Positions 32,513 to 42,894 of a DNA stretch of 64,000 bases are shown here, piece by piece (within the stretch, counting starts at the first letter, position 1; each line of letters begins with the position of its first letter). Below the pieces are notes generated by a model. The model was not told the DNA's origin. It did not search any database and saw nothing but the letters and a program-made list of their open reading frames with translations. This stretch comes from Ryuthela nishihirai (taxonomy: Eukaryota > Arthropoda > Arachnida > Araneae > Heptathelidae). Location: the NCBI GenBank assembly GCA_038380435.1, contig JAWZYU010000025.1:45020691-45084690 (forward strand), read 5' to 3'. A program made the translations under genes and the position numbers.

Positions 32513-33530
32513 TCATAGAATAAGTATCATAGGAGCAACATGGCTAAACCAAAGGAATTTCTCTCTGCACAATATGCTGCTTAAAGGAGGTTGCAAACTC
32601 CTTTGCCTAACCTCATCATTAGTTACGAAGTTGAACCACCTAATACTCAAGATACTACGTAAGCATCTAGAATCAAAAGCATCTAGTTTCCTGTTATCTT
32701 GTTTACAAAGTGTCCAAGTTTCACTACCATAACTAACCCTAGAAAGAACCAAACTATTATACAGTGTAATACTTAGTCTTTAGGTGTATACGCCTATTTC
32801 TCCACACTATCCATAGATTCTTAAAAGTCCCAGCAGCAATCGTTATTTGTCTGTTAATCTCATGCCGCACATCACCAGTATCTGTTACATAACTCCCAAG
32901 ATAATTAAACTGTGACACATGCTCAAGACTGCAACCATTCAGATTAACTGAATCACAGCCTGCCTGAACAATTTTCATCACTTTAGTTTTCTCTCTGTTT
33001 ATAACCAAACCTCTACTACCAGTTTCATCAACAACCCTAATGAAAGAGTACATCTCATCAACATCATTTGCCAAAAGGGCTAAATCATCAGCATAATCTA
33101 AATAAGAAATTTTCGTATCTCCAGTCCATTTAAGGCCAAAATCTTTCCCTCGAAGTGAATTTCGCATAACATAATCAATAACCAAGCTAAAGAGAAAAGG
33201 AGACAAAATGCACCCTTGTCGAACACTAGAAGTAATGCTAAACCATTTGCTACAAGCCTTACCAATTCTCACACACGACTCAGTGTTATTATAGAGAGCT
33301 TTCATTATGTTAACTAACTTGTCTGGTATACCATATGATCTCACAATAAGCCACAAATTACGATGATCAACAGAGTCGAAAGCCTTTTTGAAATTAACAA
33401 AGCTAGCAACCAAATGTTTCTGAAATTCTAAACATTTCTCAAGAGTCTGCCTAAGTGAAAATATTTGATCAATACATCCTCTACCACTTTTGAATCCAAA
33501 CTGTTCATCACGCAGTTGTCCATCAAACAA
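32513..33530 (-). pseudogene. RTE reverse transcriptase (copy 4), one shift
   Basis: 32757-33530 carries FVNFKKAFDSVD, SVRQGCILSPFLFSLV, LDYADDLALLAND and LNGCSLEHVSQFNYLGSYV. Note NF for the usual DF before the first motif, and TSSVRQG for SGVRQG. 32513-32752 continues with LSRVSYGSETWTL and SILSIRWFNFVTNDEVRQ. A small deletion at about 32755 shifts the frame, and an AT-rich insertion at 32466-32525 replaces part of the C-terminal end. Confidence 0.84.
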
Positions 33531-33592
33531 ATTCTTGATTAAGTATATTCCAGCAAAGAACTTTACCTGGAACAGAAAATAAATTAAATCCC

Positions 33593-34000
33593 CTATAATA
33601 GCACAAGAACTGCGATCACGTTTTTAAAAACTGGAATAATAATAGCGCATGTAAAATAATCCTTAGGAACCATGTCTTTATCACAAAAGATATTCAAAAT
33701 TTCAGTCATCCATGTGATAACCGAAACATTAGCAGCTCTAAGCATTTCCGTAGTAAATTCATTTTTAGCTGAAGATTTATATAGTTTAAATTTAGAAGCA
33801 TCCATAATAATTTCAGACTGTGACATAGGGCCAATATTAAAGCCAGTAATGCATCTATCATCATTACAAACAATGGGAGTAGAACTAACCACATTGTTTA
33901 GAACATCACTGAAATGCTCAACCCACCTTGCAATAATAGAATCCTCACCTTCTATAACCTTACCTTGTTTATCCTTCAATCCCTGTATGTTTTCTACCAC
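33593..34000 (-). pseudogene. RTE linker/fingers fragment (copy 4)
   Basis: Contains IQGLKDKQGKVIEGEDS, WVEHFSDVLNNVVSST and the fingers start ILNIFCDKDMVPKDY. The usual IIPIFKKGD block is damaged (IIPVFKNV). A shift separates it from the palm at 33530. Confidence 0.72.
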
Positions 34001-34550
34001 ACAAAATATTAACCATCTGGTGTAAATGGTAGCTAGGTAGTCACTGGAAGAAGATATGCATCAATCCCCTGTGATGATGCATAGAACCGACCTAATGTCC
34101 GACCCCGCCTTCTCGTGGTGCAGATCGTTAGTACCTTTCAAAAGAGATACTCTCTTGTGGAAGTGAACGGAGAAGGAGATCTGCCAGATTAGTTTGGCCT
34201 ACTGATCTGGACAACTCTGGCTACTTTTCCTTTTTTTTCTACCCTTCTGAGGAGTGTTCAACAATACAGGGTACTGGTGCTGACCATATAAACCCACTGG
34301 ACTGGACTGAATTATGGCTCTGAGCTTGATTAGGGATCCTGAATTTGCTGCACTGGTGGGCTTCTGTGGAGAGAAAATCTTCCGCTGTGTTTTCTGTTTG
34401 TTTGTGGGTTGACAGCCCCAAGTGAATAGATTCACAGGATATCGTTATCAGCTGGTGGATAATCCTGAGCAGAGGTCATCGCAGGCACCAAAACTCCTTG
34501 CTTCTATTGGCATCGTCAAATTCTACATTGGAGGAAGTCTTCCAGTGTAG

Positions 34551-35661
34551 ATGGCTTCAATCTTTAGTGGTGGGAGAACGGGTCTTTGCCCCACGCCTGC
34601 GAATAGGGGGCTGTTTGATATTGTCGGCATTCCCTGTCTCAATAAACGTAGTTTCTTTAAACATCCCACTAACCATTTTTTCTCCATGGGTAGTTCGAAT
34701 GTGAGGACTCTGCACAGAGCTTATTCTCTTGATGTCCTCACACAAACATTACATGGTTATATGTAATTTGGGTATTCTCGGCTTGACAGTTCAGTCAGGC
34801 ACACTGTGATTCAGTTAAGATGGACATATAAAGTCAGATTCTTAAAAAAACTCTTAAATATATCTTTTCAGGAGAGAAGATAATAAGCATCTCCAAGGCG
34901 TGGTTCTGCTTCTCAGCAGACATGCTAGTGATGCTCTTCTAGGATATGAGTGAATTAATGAAAGGTTTCTTACAAAATTTCAGACAAGCATTAAAGACTC
35001 GAAAGTTTTCTGCTGTTATGCTCCCACTGTGGATGCCGATGAGGATGAGAAGGACAGGTTTTACGGACAACTTCAGGATATTTTGAATTCTGTCAAGAAA
35101 GGAGATATTACCCTTGTCCTAGGTGACTTCAATGACAAAGTTGGTACTGACTCTGACCTTTGGGGAGGAGTAATAGGCCCTTTTGGTATTGGTAGCTGCA
35201 ATGGCAATGGGCAACGTCTCCTACAGGTAAGTAAACTCAATGGTTTCAGAATAACTAACACTTATTACAAACACCGCGACATACATAAGTACACATGGGT
35301 TTCACCCGATGGGCTGCATAAGAATATGATTGATTATATATTAATTAACAGCAAATGGGCTAGTTCTGTTAGAAATACCAGGGCATATAGGAGAGCTGAA
35401 ATTGAATCTGATCATTACATTGTTAAAAGTTTCTTGCAACTTAAACTTAAAAAGTGTTGTGCTAAAGTTAAAAAATTTACTTTTAATACTGAAGCTCTGA
35501 AAGACCCAGTTATAGCTAAAGCTTACCATGATAGGTTACTTAGTCATTATGACAGTCATGGTTTGCTTACTACTGAAGTTGAGGAAGAATGGGGCCATTT
35601 TAAACAGACTTTTTTGGAAACTAACACTACTCTTTTAGGGAAAAAGGAGCAGAGGAGATAG
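34551..35661 (+). pseudogene. RTE endonuclease and linker start (copy 5)
   Basis: 34551-34766 has SSNVRTLHRA (usual SWNVRTL). A disrupted stretch follows where the LQETRW motif should be (34770-34830 carries an insertion). 35029-35661 is open for 210 codons with DKVGTDSDLWGGVIGPF, VLGDFN, YTWVSPDGLHKNMIDYILINSKW and the SDHYIVKSF box. It ends at a TAG after KKEQRR where other copies read on. The loss of the metal-site Glu region makes it inactive. Confidence 0.82.
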
Positions 35662-35815
35662 AATTATTTGAGTGATAAGACACTTTAGTTTATTTCAGAA
35701 AGAAAGAACTGCAGGAATGTCCTTAATCAATACCCTACTAGTCCTAATAGAAAGGATTGCAGACAGCTTGATAAACGTGTAAAGGATCAGCTAGCTGCTG
35801 ATAAGAATCTTTGGC

Positions 35816-37570
35816 TTGATCGCTTGTCTAACAAAGCCGAGGAACAACAGCAGAGAGCTGTACCAGATAGTTAATGTTTTGTGTGGTAGAAAACGGACAG
35901 GTATACAGGGATTGAAGGATAAACAAGGTAAGGTTATAGAAGGTGAGGATTCTGTCATGGCTAGGTGGACTGAACATTTCAGTTATGTTCTAAACTATGT
36001 GGGTAGTTCTACTCCCATTGTTTCCAATGATGATAGATGCATTGGTGGCATTAATGTTGGCCCCATGACACAATCTGAAGTTATTTTGGCCATTTCTAAA
36101 CTTAAATTTCATAATCCCCAGGTGTAGATGAAATTACTACAGAAATGCTTAGAACTGGGAATGTTTCTGTTACCACTTGGATGACTGAAATTTTGAATAT
36201 CTTCTATGATAAAGGCATGGTTCGTAAGGATTTTACCAGAGCTATTATTATCCCTATTTTCAAAAAAGATGATCGCAGTTCTTGTGATAATTATAGGGGT
36301 ATCAGCCTACTCTCTGTTCCAGGGAAAGTTCTTCGCATGATTGTGCTTAATAGAATTAAGAATCTGGTTGACAGGCAATTGTGTGATGAGCAATGTTAAT
36401 TCAGAAGTGGTAGGGGATGTGTAGATCAGATATTTTCAGTTAGGTAGATTCTTGAGAAATGTTTAGAGTTTCAAAAACCCGTGGTTGCTAGCTTGGTTGA
36501 TTTCAAAAAGGCTTTTGACTCTGTTGATCGTCAAAATTTCTGGTTGATTGTGAGATCATATGGTATACCCAGACAAGTTAGTTAACATAATAAAAGCTCT
36601 CTACAATAACACTGAGAACGTGTGTGAGAGTTTGTAAGGTTTGTAGCAATTGATTTAGCATTGCTTTTGGTGTCCGACAAGGGTGCATTTTGCCTCCTTT
36701 TCTCTTTAGTTTGGTTATTGATTATGTTATGCGAAATTCACTTCAAGGGAAAGCTTTTGGCCTTAAATGTGCTGGAGATACGAAAATTTCTGATTTAGAT
36801 TATGCTGATGATTTCGCCCTTTTGGCAAATGATGTTGATGAGATGAACTCTTTCATTCGACCTTTTGATGAGACTGGTAGTAGAGTAGGTTTGGTTACAA
36901 ACAGAGAGAAAACTAAAGTGATGAAAATTGGTCAGGCAGGTTGTGATTCAGTTAATCTGAATGGTTGCAGTCTTGAGCAGGTGTCACAGTTTAATTACCT
37001 TGGGAGCTATGTAACAGATACTGGTGATGTGCGGCATGAGATTAACAGACGAATAGGGATTGCTGTCGGGACTTTTAAGAATCTATGGAAATTGTGGAGA
37101 AATAAGCGTATACACCTAAAGACTAAAATTAGACTGTATAATAGTTTGGTTCTTTCTAGGGTTAGTTATGGTAGTGAAACTTGGACACTTTTCAAACAAG
37201 ATAACAGGAAACTAGATTCTTTTGATTCTAGATGCTTACGCAGTATCTTGGGCATAGGTGGTTCAACTTTGTAACTAATGATGAGGTTAGGCAAAAGAGT
37301 CAGCAACCTCCTTTAAGCAGCATATTGTGCAGAGATAGACTCCGTTTGTTTGGCCATGTTGCTCGTATGGACAATTATAGATTGGCGAATAGGGTTATAA
37401 ACAGTGTGCCTCAAGGCCTCAGAAAGAGAGGGAGAGCAAGGAAGCGGTGGGCAGACAATGTCAAACAGGACCTTGTTAGAATTGGTGTGCAGTGGCCAGA
37501 TGCAGCAGATGTAACTCAAAACAGACTTGCTTGGAGAACTAAATTACACGGTCTGGTTGGACCTCCGTAG
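35816..37570 (+). pseudogene. RTE linker and reverse transcriptase (copy 5)
   Basis: 35816-36127 holds the linker. 36145-36399 holds the fingers (FTRAIIIPIFKKDD, NYRGISLLSVPGKVL). The first Asp region near 36490-36540 is shifted. 36690-37274 holds the palm (PPFLFSLV, LDYADDFALLAND) and thumb. 37232-37570 holds the C-terminal RLRLFGHVARMDNYRLANRV and RGRARKRWADNVKQDLVRIGVQW blocks and the natural stop. The repeat tail begins about 12 bases after this stop, so the 3' UTR is almost absent. Confidence 0.85.
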
Positions 37571-37581
37571 CCCATGGCTGC

Positions 37582-37606
37582 TGACGACGACGACGACGAC
37601 GACGAC

Positions 37607-37640
<34 letters not shown>
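37582..37640 (+). repeat. (GAC)n(GAT)n tail of RTE copy 5
   Basis: Eight or nine GAC units followed by about ten GAT units, the trinucleotide 3' tail of the element. The frame giving poly-Asp (37574-37756) is this tail translated. Confidence 0.93.
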
Positions 37641-38219
37641 GCTCTCTACTGTTGTGCTGTCTAACTTCTTCCTGGATTTGCCAGCCAAGCCATCAAGCCA
37701 AAGATTCTTATCAAGCAGCTAACCGATCCTTTACATGTTTATTACGCTCTCTGTAATGCTTTCTATTAGGACTAGTAGAGTATTGATTAAGGATATTCCT
37801 ACAGTTCTTTCTTTCTGAAACAAGCTCAAGTGCCTTATCACTCAAATAGTTCTGTCTCCTCTGCTCCTTTTTTCCTAAATGTGTACTGTTAGTTTCAAGA
37901 TAAGCCTGTTTCAATTGGTCCCATTCTTCGTCAACTTCAGTAATAAGCAAACCAAGACTGTCATAATGACTAAGTAACCTATCATGGTAAGCTTTAGCTG
38001 TAACTGGATATTCAGAATTAAAGGTAAATTTTTTAACCTTAGCACAACACTTCTTAAGTTTAAGTTCAAGACACTTTTAACAAGGAAATGGTCAGATCCA
38101 ATTTCAGCTCCCCTATATGACCTGATATTACTAATAGAACTAGCCCATTTGCTGTTAATTAATATATAATCAATCATATTCTTATGCAGCCCATCAGGTG
38201 AAACGCATGTGTACTTATG
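37641..38219 (-). mobile_element. RTE/BovB-like LINE, copy 4, 5' half
   Basis: Minus-strand linker (LNQYSTSPNRKHYRERNKHVKDRL at 37711-37950) and the end of the endonuclease (MIDYILINSKWASS, RGAEIGSDHFLVKS at 37911-38177). It is 5'-truncated at 38219, where the sequence leads into a 40-bp minisatellite. Confidence 0.87.
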
Positions 38220-38239
38220 TATGTCACTTCAAGTAAAGT

Positions 38240-38765
38240 AGTTTCGCACTATCGTCGGTCTTCAATCATAAATCTCCCTTTCATATGATCATCGTCGTTC
38301 TTCAATTATAAATCTTCCTCTCCTGTGATCATCGTCGTTGTTGAATCGCAAATCTTCCTTTCATATAATCATCGTCGTTCTTGAATTGCAAATCTTCTTT
38401 CATATAATCATCGTCGTTCTTGAATTGCAAATCTTCTTTCATATAATCATCGTCGTTCTTGAATTGCAAATCTTCCTTTCATATAATCATCGTCGTTCTT
38501 GAATTGTAAATCTTCCTTTCATATAATCATCGTCGTTCTTGAATCGCAAATCTTCCTTTCATATAATCATCGTCGTTCTTGAATTGCAAATCTTCCTTTC
38601 ATATAATCATCGTCGTTCTTGAATTGCAAATCTTCCTTTCATATAATCATCGTCGTTCTTGAATTGCAAATCTTCCTTTCATACATTCATCGTCGTTCTT
38701 CAATTGTAAATCTTAATTTCATATGATGATTGTTATTCTTCAATTATAAATCTTTTCATATCATT
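38240..38765 (+). repeat. 40-bp minisatellite, about 12-13 copies
   Basis: The unit ATCATCGTCGTTCTTGAATT plus GCAAATCTTCCTTTCATATA repeats at a 40-bp period. It is most regular at 38400-38690 and degenerates at both ends. One unit (about 38400) lacks two bases. It has no spacers, so it is not a CRISPR array. Confidence 0.95.
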
Positions 38766-39189
38766 GAAGCATTTTTGAACTTTCCTAATATTTGTGACTT
38801 TTTTTAGCAGCATCATCGTCAGTCGCCATTTTGGATATGTTATTGCTTGGATTGCGTTTGTCATGAGTCTTTTAAATAAATTACAATATACAATACAATT
38901 ATATTCATCTTTTTATACAAAATACTGATATATCCACAACAGTTTCCAAATTCGCCAGCAAATACTATTTTACATGTACGGATTAGTTTTAATTTATAAT
39001 TTAGACTATGCCTGTGCACATAATGATGAAATATAACAAACACAATGAATAACGGTAGACTATGATAATACATAATAATTGAAGGGCATTCAACTACAAT
39101 GAATTGAAGAAGGACCATTTGAATCATATATCATCAAACAGTGAAATGTAAATTTAATGAAATGTTAATTTAAGGTACAGAAAATAATA
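38766..39189. other. AT-rich spacer
   Basis: Nothing recognised. An 88-codon minus frame (38861-39127) is hydrophobic, has no domain and lies in AT-rich sequence. Confidence 0.5.
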
Positions 39190-40545
39190 ATTATCTCGTT
39201 TTCAAAGAAAAGCGATAAATAGTTTCGCTTTGTCGTCTGTCTGTCCGTCTGTAGACCTCCAACTTTTTTTGCTTACAGAGATAAATTAAAAACACTTTTT
39301 TCGTTGCATAGGTATCGACAAAATATTGTGATATGCACTTTCTGAATCTGTCTAAAACTATAATTACGCACTCTAGCGGTGGAAAAGTTGAAAATTCTAA
39401 AATTTCAAACGAATATTTCAGACGATGTATTTATGCTAGAAATTTGAAATTTTGGTTTCAAATTTCTCGCATAAATTTGAAATTTCACGAAGTTTTCATT
39501 GCCACAATGAGTTGACCCCTTAAACCCAGAGGGGGTGGGGAAACACACCTTTTTATTTTAGCAGATAATTGTTTCTTTTTAGAGATAAATTAAAATTGAT
39601 TTTTGGGTTAGATAGGAGTTGATAAAATATTATGATTCACACTTTTTAAATCTTCCGAAAATTATAATTCCTCCCTCTAACGGAGGAAAAAATTTGCAAA
39701 TTCCAAAATTTCAAACAAATATTGCATCTATTGTGGCATATAAACTGACAGGCTCCTGTCAGACCTCTGTGGCAAGCATCTGCTTGAGGGGGTATATATT
39801 GCAACGACGTATTTAAGCAAGAAATTTTAAATTTTAGTGGTGGAATGTGAACGCCATGATGTTTCCATTGGCAATAATGAATTGACCTCTTAGACCCAGG
39901 GTGGGTGGGAAAAGCCAATTTTTTGCTTTAGCAGGTAATTGTTTTTATTTTAGAGAAAATGGAAAAATCATTTATAGGGTTAGATAGGAACTGATAAAAT
40001 ATTATGATTCGACCATTCGGAATCTTTCGAACACTATAATTGCTCCCTCTAACGGCGAAAGAGTTTGAAAATTCCAAATTTTCAAACAATATTAATAAAC
40101 AAACTTCTCTGTTTGATTGGTACTAACGAAATATTATAATTCGCATTTTTCAAATACTTACTTGTTTTAGTATATATATACATATCTTTACAGATCACTG
40201 AAATGATGAACCATTAAACTCTTGTCAAGGTTTACAAATATCATGCCTAGAATCGAAATTTGAAAAATTAGTGGTAGTTTTAAAAGATATTCCACTGACA
40301 GTAGTAATCTACACAATTTCTGAGAGAGGTGTGAGAAATGCAACTTTTTAGATTAAAAAAATTAAAAGACGAATACTTATATGTTGTATAATTATTAATG
40401 AAATACTATTTGCATTTTTCACTCATCCGCTAGTTTAAATTAAAACTTTTAAGGAATGAAACAGTAGGTAAAAGAAAAACTTCTTTCTCTTTGAAAACGA
40501 GATTTTCATATGCGTCAGAGTCGATATGCGCCCTTCTAGTTTTAG
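39190..40545 (+). repeat. Unclassified repeat family U, longest copy, tandem internal units
   Basis: Starts with CTCGTTTTCAAAGAAAAGCG and ends with the inverted CTCTTTGAAAACGAGATTTT then GGGCG-type CTTCTAG (complement of 16828), so it has terminal inverted repeats. Inside, a unit of about 350 bp recurs three times (from about 39200, 39540 and 39905). Each has GATTCGCACTTT, CTCTAACGG.GGAAAA, TTTCAAACGAATATT and GAGTTGACCCCTTA phrases. No coding capacity. Confidence 0.6.
39727..39795 (+). mobile_element. SINE family B, 5'-truncated insertion with target duplication
   Basis: Body and tail only (GTGGCATATAAACTGACAGG to GAGGGGGTAT), flanked by the direct repeat ATATTGCA (39719-39726 and 39796-39803) within family U sequence. 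This is a clean retrotransposed truncated copy. Confidence 0.85.
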
Positions 40546-40602
40546 CAATAATTACAATATTTTGTTCGGATTAGTAGAGTAATCCAAAAAATAAAATAAA
40601 CA

Positions 40603-40880
40603 TTCCCTCAAGCAGCCACTTGCTGCAGAGAACTGACAGAGGTTCCGTGACACAAAGCCAACAAACAAAAACGCCGACAATAAAACGCCTCCGATGCAAA
40701 AATCTGTGAACAGAAACGCCGCATGTACAAAACGCCGTGAACAAAAACACCACCTGCACAAAACGCCGTGAGCAAAAACACCACCTGCACAAAACACCGT
40801 GGATAGAAACGCCGTAAACAAAAATGCCGTGAGCAAAAACGTCGCCTTTACATAACACCGAGAGCAAAAACACTGCCCAA
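40603..40880 (-). repeat. SINE-B end joined to ACGCCG minisatellite, locus 2
   Basis: 40610-40660 resembles the complement of the SINE-B 3' end (CCTCAAGCAGCCACTTGCTG, CTGACAGAGG). From there to 40880 an imperfect array of about 30-bp units (AAAACGCCGTGAGCAAAAAC, ACCACCTGCAC) follows. The minus-strand cysteine- and valine-rich frames are this array translated. Confidence 0.7.
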
Positions 40881-40914
40881 AAATTTGCTTCGACTAGCCT
40901 GCTACCAATCTCCT

Positions 40915-41048
40915 ATTGCTTTTCGCTTTTTTGTAAATGGAGTGAAATATTTTAACAGATAAAAATTCTTTTTGGGTCAAATGGGTATTATGAAATATTA
41001 TGATTGGCACCTTCCGAATCTTCCAAAAGTTCAAATTGTGTCCTCTAA
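40915..41048 (+). repeat. Repeat family U fragment
   Basis: Contains AAAAATTCTTTTTGGGTC, GAAATATTATGATTGGCACC and CTTCCGAATCTTCCAAAAG, matching the start of a family U unit. It is interrupted at 41048 by RTE copy 6. Confidence 0.65.
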
Positions 41049-41372
41049 TGCTTTCTCAGCAGACACGCCAGTGATGCTCTTCTAGGATATGAATGAATTA
41101 ATGAAAGGTTTCTTACAAAACTTCAGACAAGCATTAAAGACTCGAATGTTATCTGCTGTTATGCTCCCACTGAGGATGCCGATGAGGATGAGAAGGATAG
41201 GTTTTACGGACAATTCAGGATATTTTGAATTCTGTCAAGAAAGGAGATATTACCCTTGTTCTGGGTGACTTCAATGCCAAAGTTGGTACTGACTCTGACC
41301 TTTGGGGAGGAGTAATAGGTCCTTTTATTATTGGTAGCTGCATCTCCTACAGGTAAGAAAACTCAATGGTGC
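41049..41372 (+). mobile_element. RTE-like LINE, copy 6, endonuclease fragment
   Basis: Corresponds to copy 5 from the SRHASDALLGY codons to just after the GDFNAKVG motif (GGTGACTTCAATGCCAAAG). It has lost about 20 bases near 41340. No 5' or 3' end of the element is present, so it is a fragment. Confidence 0.85.
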
Positions 41373-42142
41373 TACTTATCAGTACCTATCAAAGTGGTCT
41401 GAAACCATCGAGGTAGTAATACTAGAGACAGGACTCCAATTCCCGTAGCATTGACTGCCATGATCACTGCTCTGCCGACTGCTAAGGAGGCAAAAATAAC
41501 CATGATGCCTTGCGAATTGGCTGCGAACAACGATGAAGGTCATTTATAAATGGGTAACAAATGATTTAAATGAGGCAGAACCGAGTTGTTTATTTTTTTA
41601 ATTACGTTACACAGATTAAGGGTATTTCAATGTAGTAATTAAAACGTAAAAATAGAAAAAAATTATTGCACACTTACCGATTTTAGAGGAAAAGCGAAGA
41701 TGTCGGAAACTGCTTCTTTTACATTAATTTTTTTTATCGAAAACTTAGAAAAAATTCGATATTCTCTTAATAAGTGGCTAAGTTGAATTAAATTCCTTGT
41801 AAACCCAGCAGATTTTAATTTGGATCGGTTTAAAGCACGGAAAATAGTAAATGTATTTTAAAACCTAACACACCAGCAAATCTAGCTTAGGCAAAAGTCC
41901 TCTAAATTTCTTGGTCATATATGTGCAAAACTGTGTTTCATTTATGAAAAAATTAAAAGTCAGTATTTCTAATGAAAGTGGAAAATCAATTTAATTTTTA
42001 TTACCATTATAATTATACCGTTTTATATATTTGTCTCACCTCAGAAAATGTGGAATAAATCATAAATTTAAGTTGGGAAAAAAAACTGCCGTAGTAATTT
42101 ATTGTGATCATATACGAAAAATATGACATAATTGAAATTACC
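41373..42142. other. Gene-poor AT-rich spacer
   Basis: No gene, RNA or repeat family was recognised. Confidence 0.5.
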
Positions 42143-42215
42143 CCTCTCAAGCAGCTGTTTGACATTGAGGACTGACAGGAGCCTCTCAGTTTATACCCAA
42201 TCACATGCCATAAAA
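42143..42215 (-). mobile_element. SINE family B, 3' fragment
   Basis: Complement of the family B body end (TCAAGCAGCTGTTTGACATT, GACTGACAGGAGCC, TCAGTTTATA). The head is absent. Confidence 0.7.
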
Positions 42216-42268
42216 ATATTGCAAATTTCTTAATTCACCCCCCCCCCCCCCGAATATATATATATCTA

Positions 42269-42850
42269 CAGGGTGATTCAGTTAAGCATGTACAAACTTC
42301 TGGGAGGGGTAGGTTGCACAAAGACGAATCGGAATCATATAGCAATGCAGGATCGGTAACGGCATCAACATGTGCTGGTGTTCAGAGAGGATGTGAATAA
42401 AAGAGCAGCACGTAAGTGAACAAAATGCTTTTTATTAATCACAATAGGTACATTGACGAAATGCACAGAGGTCACAGAAGGTGTTCGAAGTTGCGACCAC
42501 GAGCTGTGACACAGGCCTGACATCGTCAGCGCATGGAATTACGTACATTCTGGAAGATTCCTGGCGTGTCTCGAACTTCCGAGGCAGCTACGGAGATGCG
42601 TACGACAAGGTCCTCAGCACTTTCAACAGGGGCGTCGAACACCAGTCCTTTGATGTAACCCCAGAAGAAGTAATCAAGGCATGATAGGTCCAGAGATCTT
42701 GCAGGCCAATGAACGGGACCACCACGCCCGATCCACTGTTGTCCAAATGTCACGTTTAAGTGTTGACAGAACACACATAAATGACTACCAGTCCTTTGAT
42801 GTAACCCCAGAAGAGTAATCAAGGCATGATAGGTCCGGCGATGCAAACGT
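42269..42850 (-). mobile_element. Tc1/mariner-type element, left end and C-terminal part
   Basis: The left end CAGGGTGATTCAGTTAAGC follows TA (42267-42268). The rest of the segment is the C-terminal end of a transposase on the minus strand. No matching right end is found; the element appears truncated near 42850. Confidence 0.72.
42526..42846 (-). pseudogene. Tc1/mariner-type transposase C terminus with templated duplication
   Basis: The minus frame contains LNVTFGQQWIGRGGPVHWPARSLDLSCLDYFFWGYIK, the region around the last catalytic acid of a common insect mariner-like family (usual form PARSPDLTPLDFFLWG). It then continues into APVESAEDLVVRI. The upstream 42789-42838 segment is a second copy of 42641-42691, replacing the sequence that should hold the second Asp. 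It is therefore non-functional. Confidence 0.78.
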
Positions 42851-42894
42851 CATGAACGGCATGAAACGTCATGTTATAAAAACAAAACAAAATA

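Larger units (their letters stand above)
32233..34022 (-). mobile_element. RTE/BovB-like LINE, copy 4, 3' half
   Basis: Starts at the (CAT)n tail complement (32233) and runs upstream through RT to the linker, breaking off at ATCTGGTG (34015-34022). The missing continuation (GCTCTCTACTGTTGTGCTG) resumes at 37641, so 37641-38219 is the other half of the same insertion, split by copy 5. Confidence 0.87.
34023..37640 (+). mobile_element. RTE/BovB-like LINE, copy 5, near full length, nested in copy 4
   Basis: The leader starts at about 34023 (TAAATGG, then GTAGTCACTGG), aligning with copy 2. The element ends in a (GAC)n(GAT)n tail at 37582-37640. Both flanks are copy 4 sequence that was contiguous before insertion. 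The only inactivating changes are scattered stops and shifts, so this is among the younger copies. Confidence 0.9.

Noticed and set aside
37574..37756. Poly-aspartate ORF
   Set aside because: Translation of the (GAC)n(GAT)n tail of RTE copy 5.
38240..38765. CRISPR-like array
   Set aside because: The 40-bp units are contiguous without unique spacers, and the window is eukaryotic.
40552..40873. Cysteine-rich hydrophobic minus-strand ORFs
   Set aside because: All frames come from the ACGCCG minisatellite.
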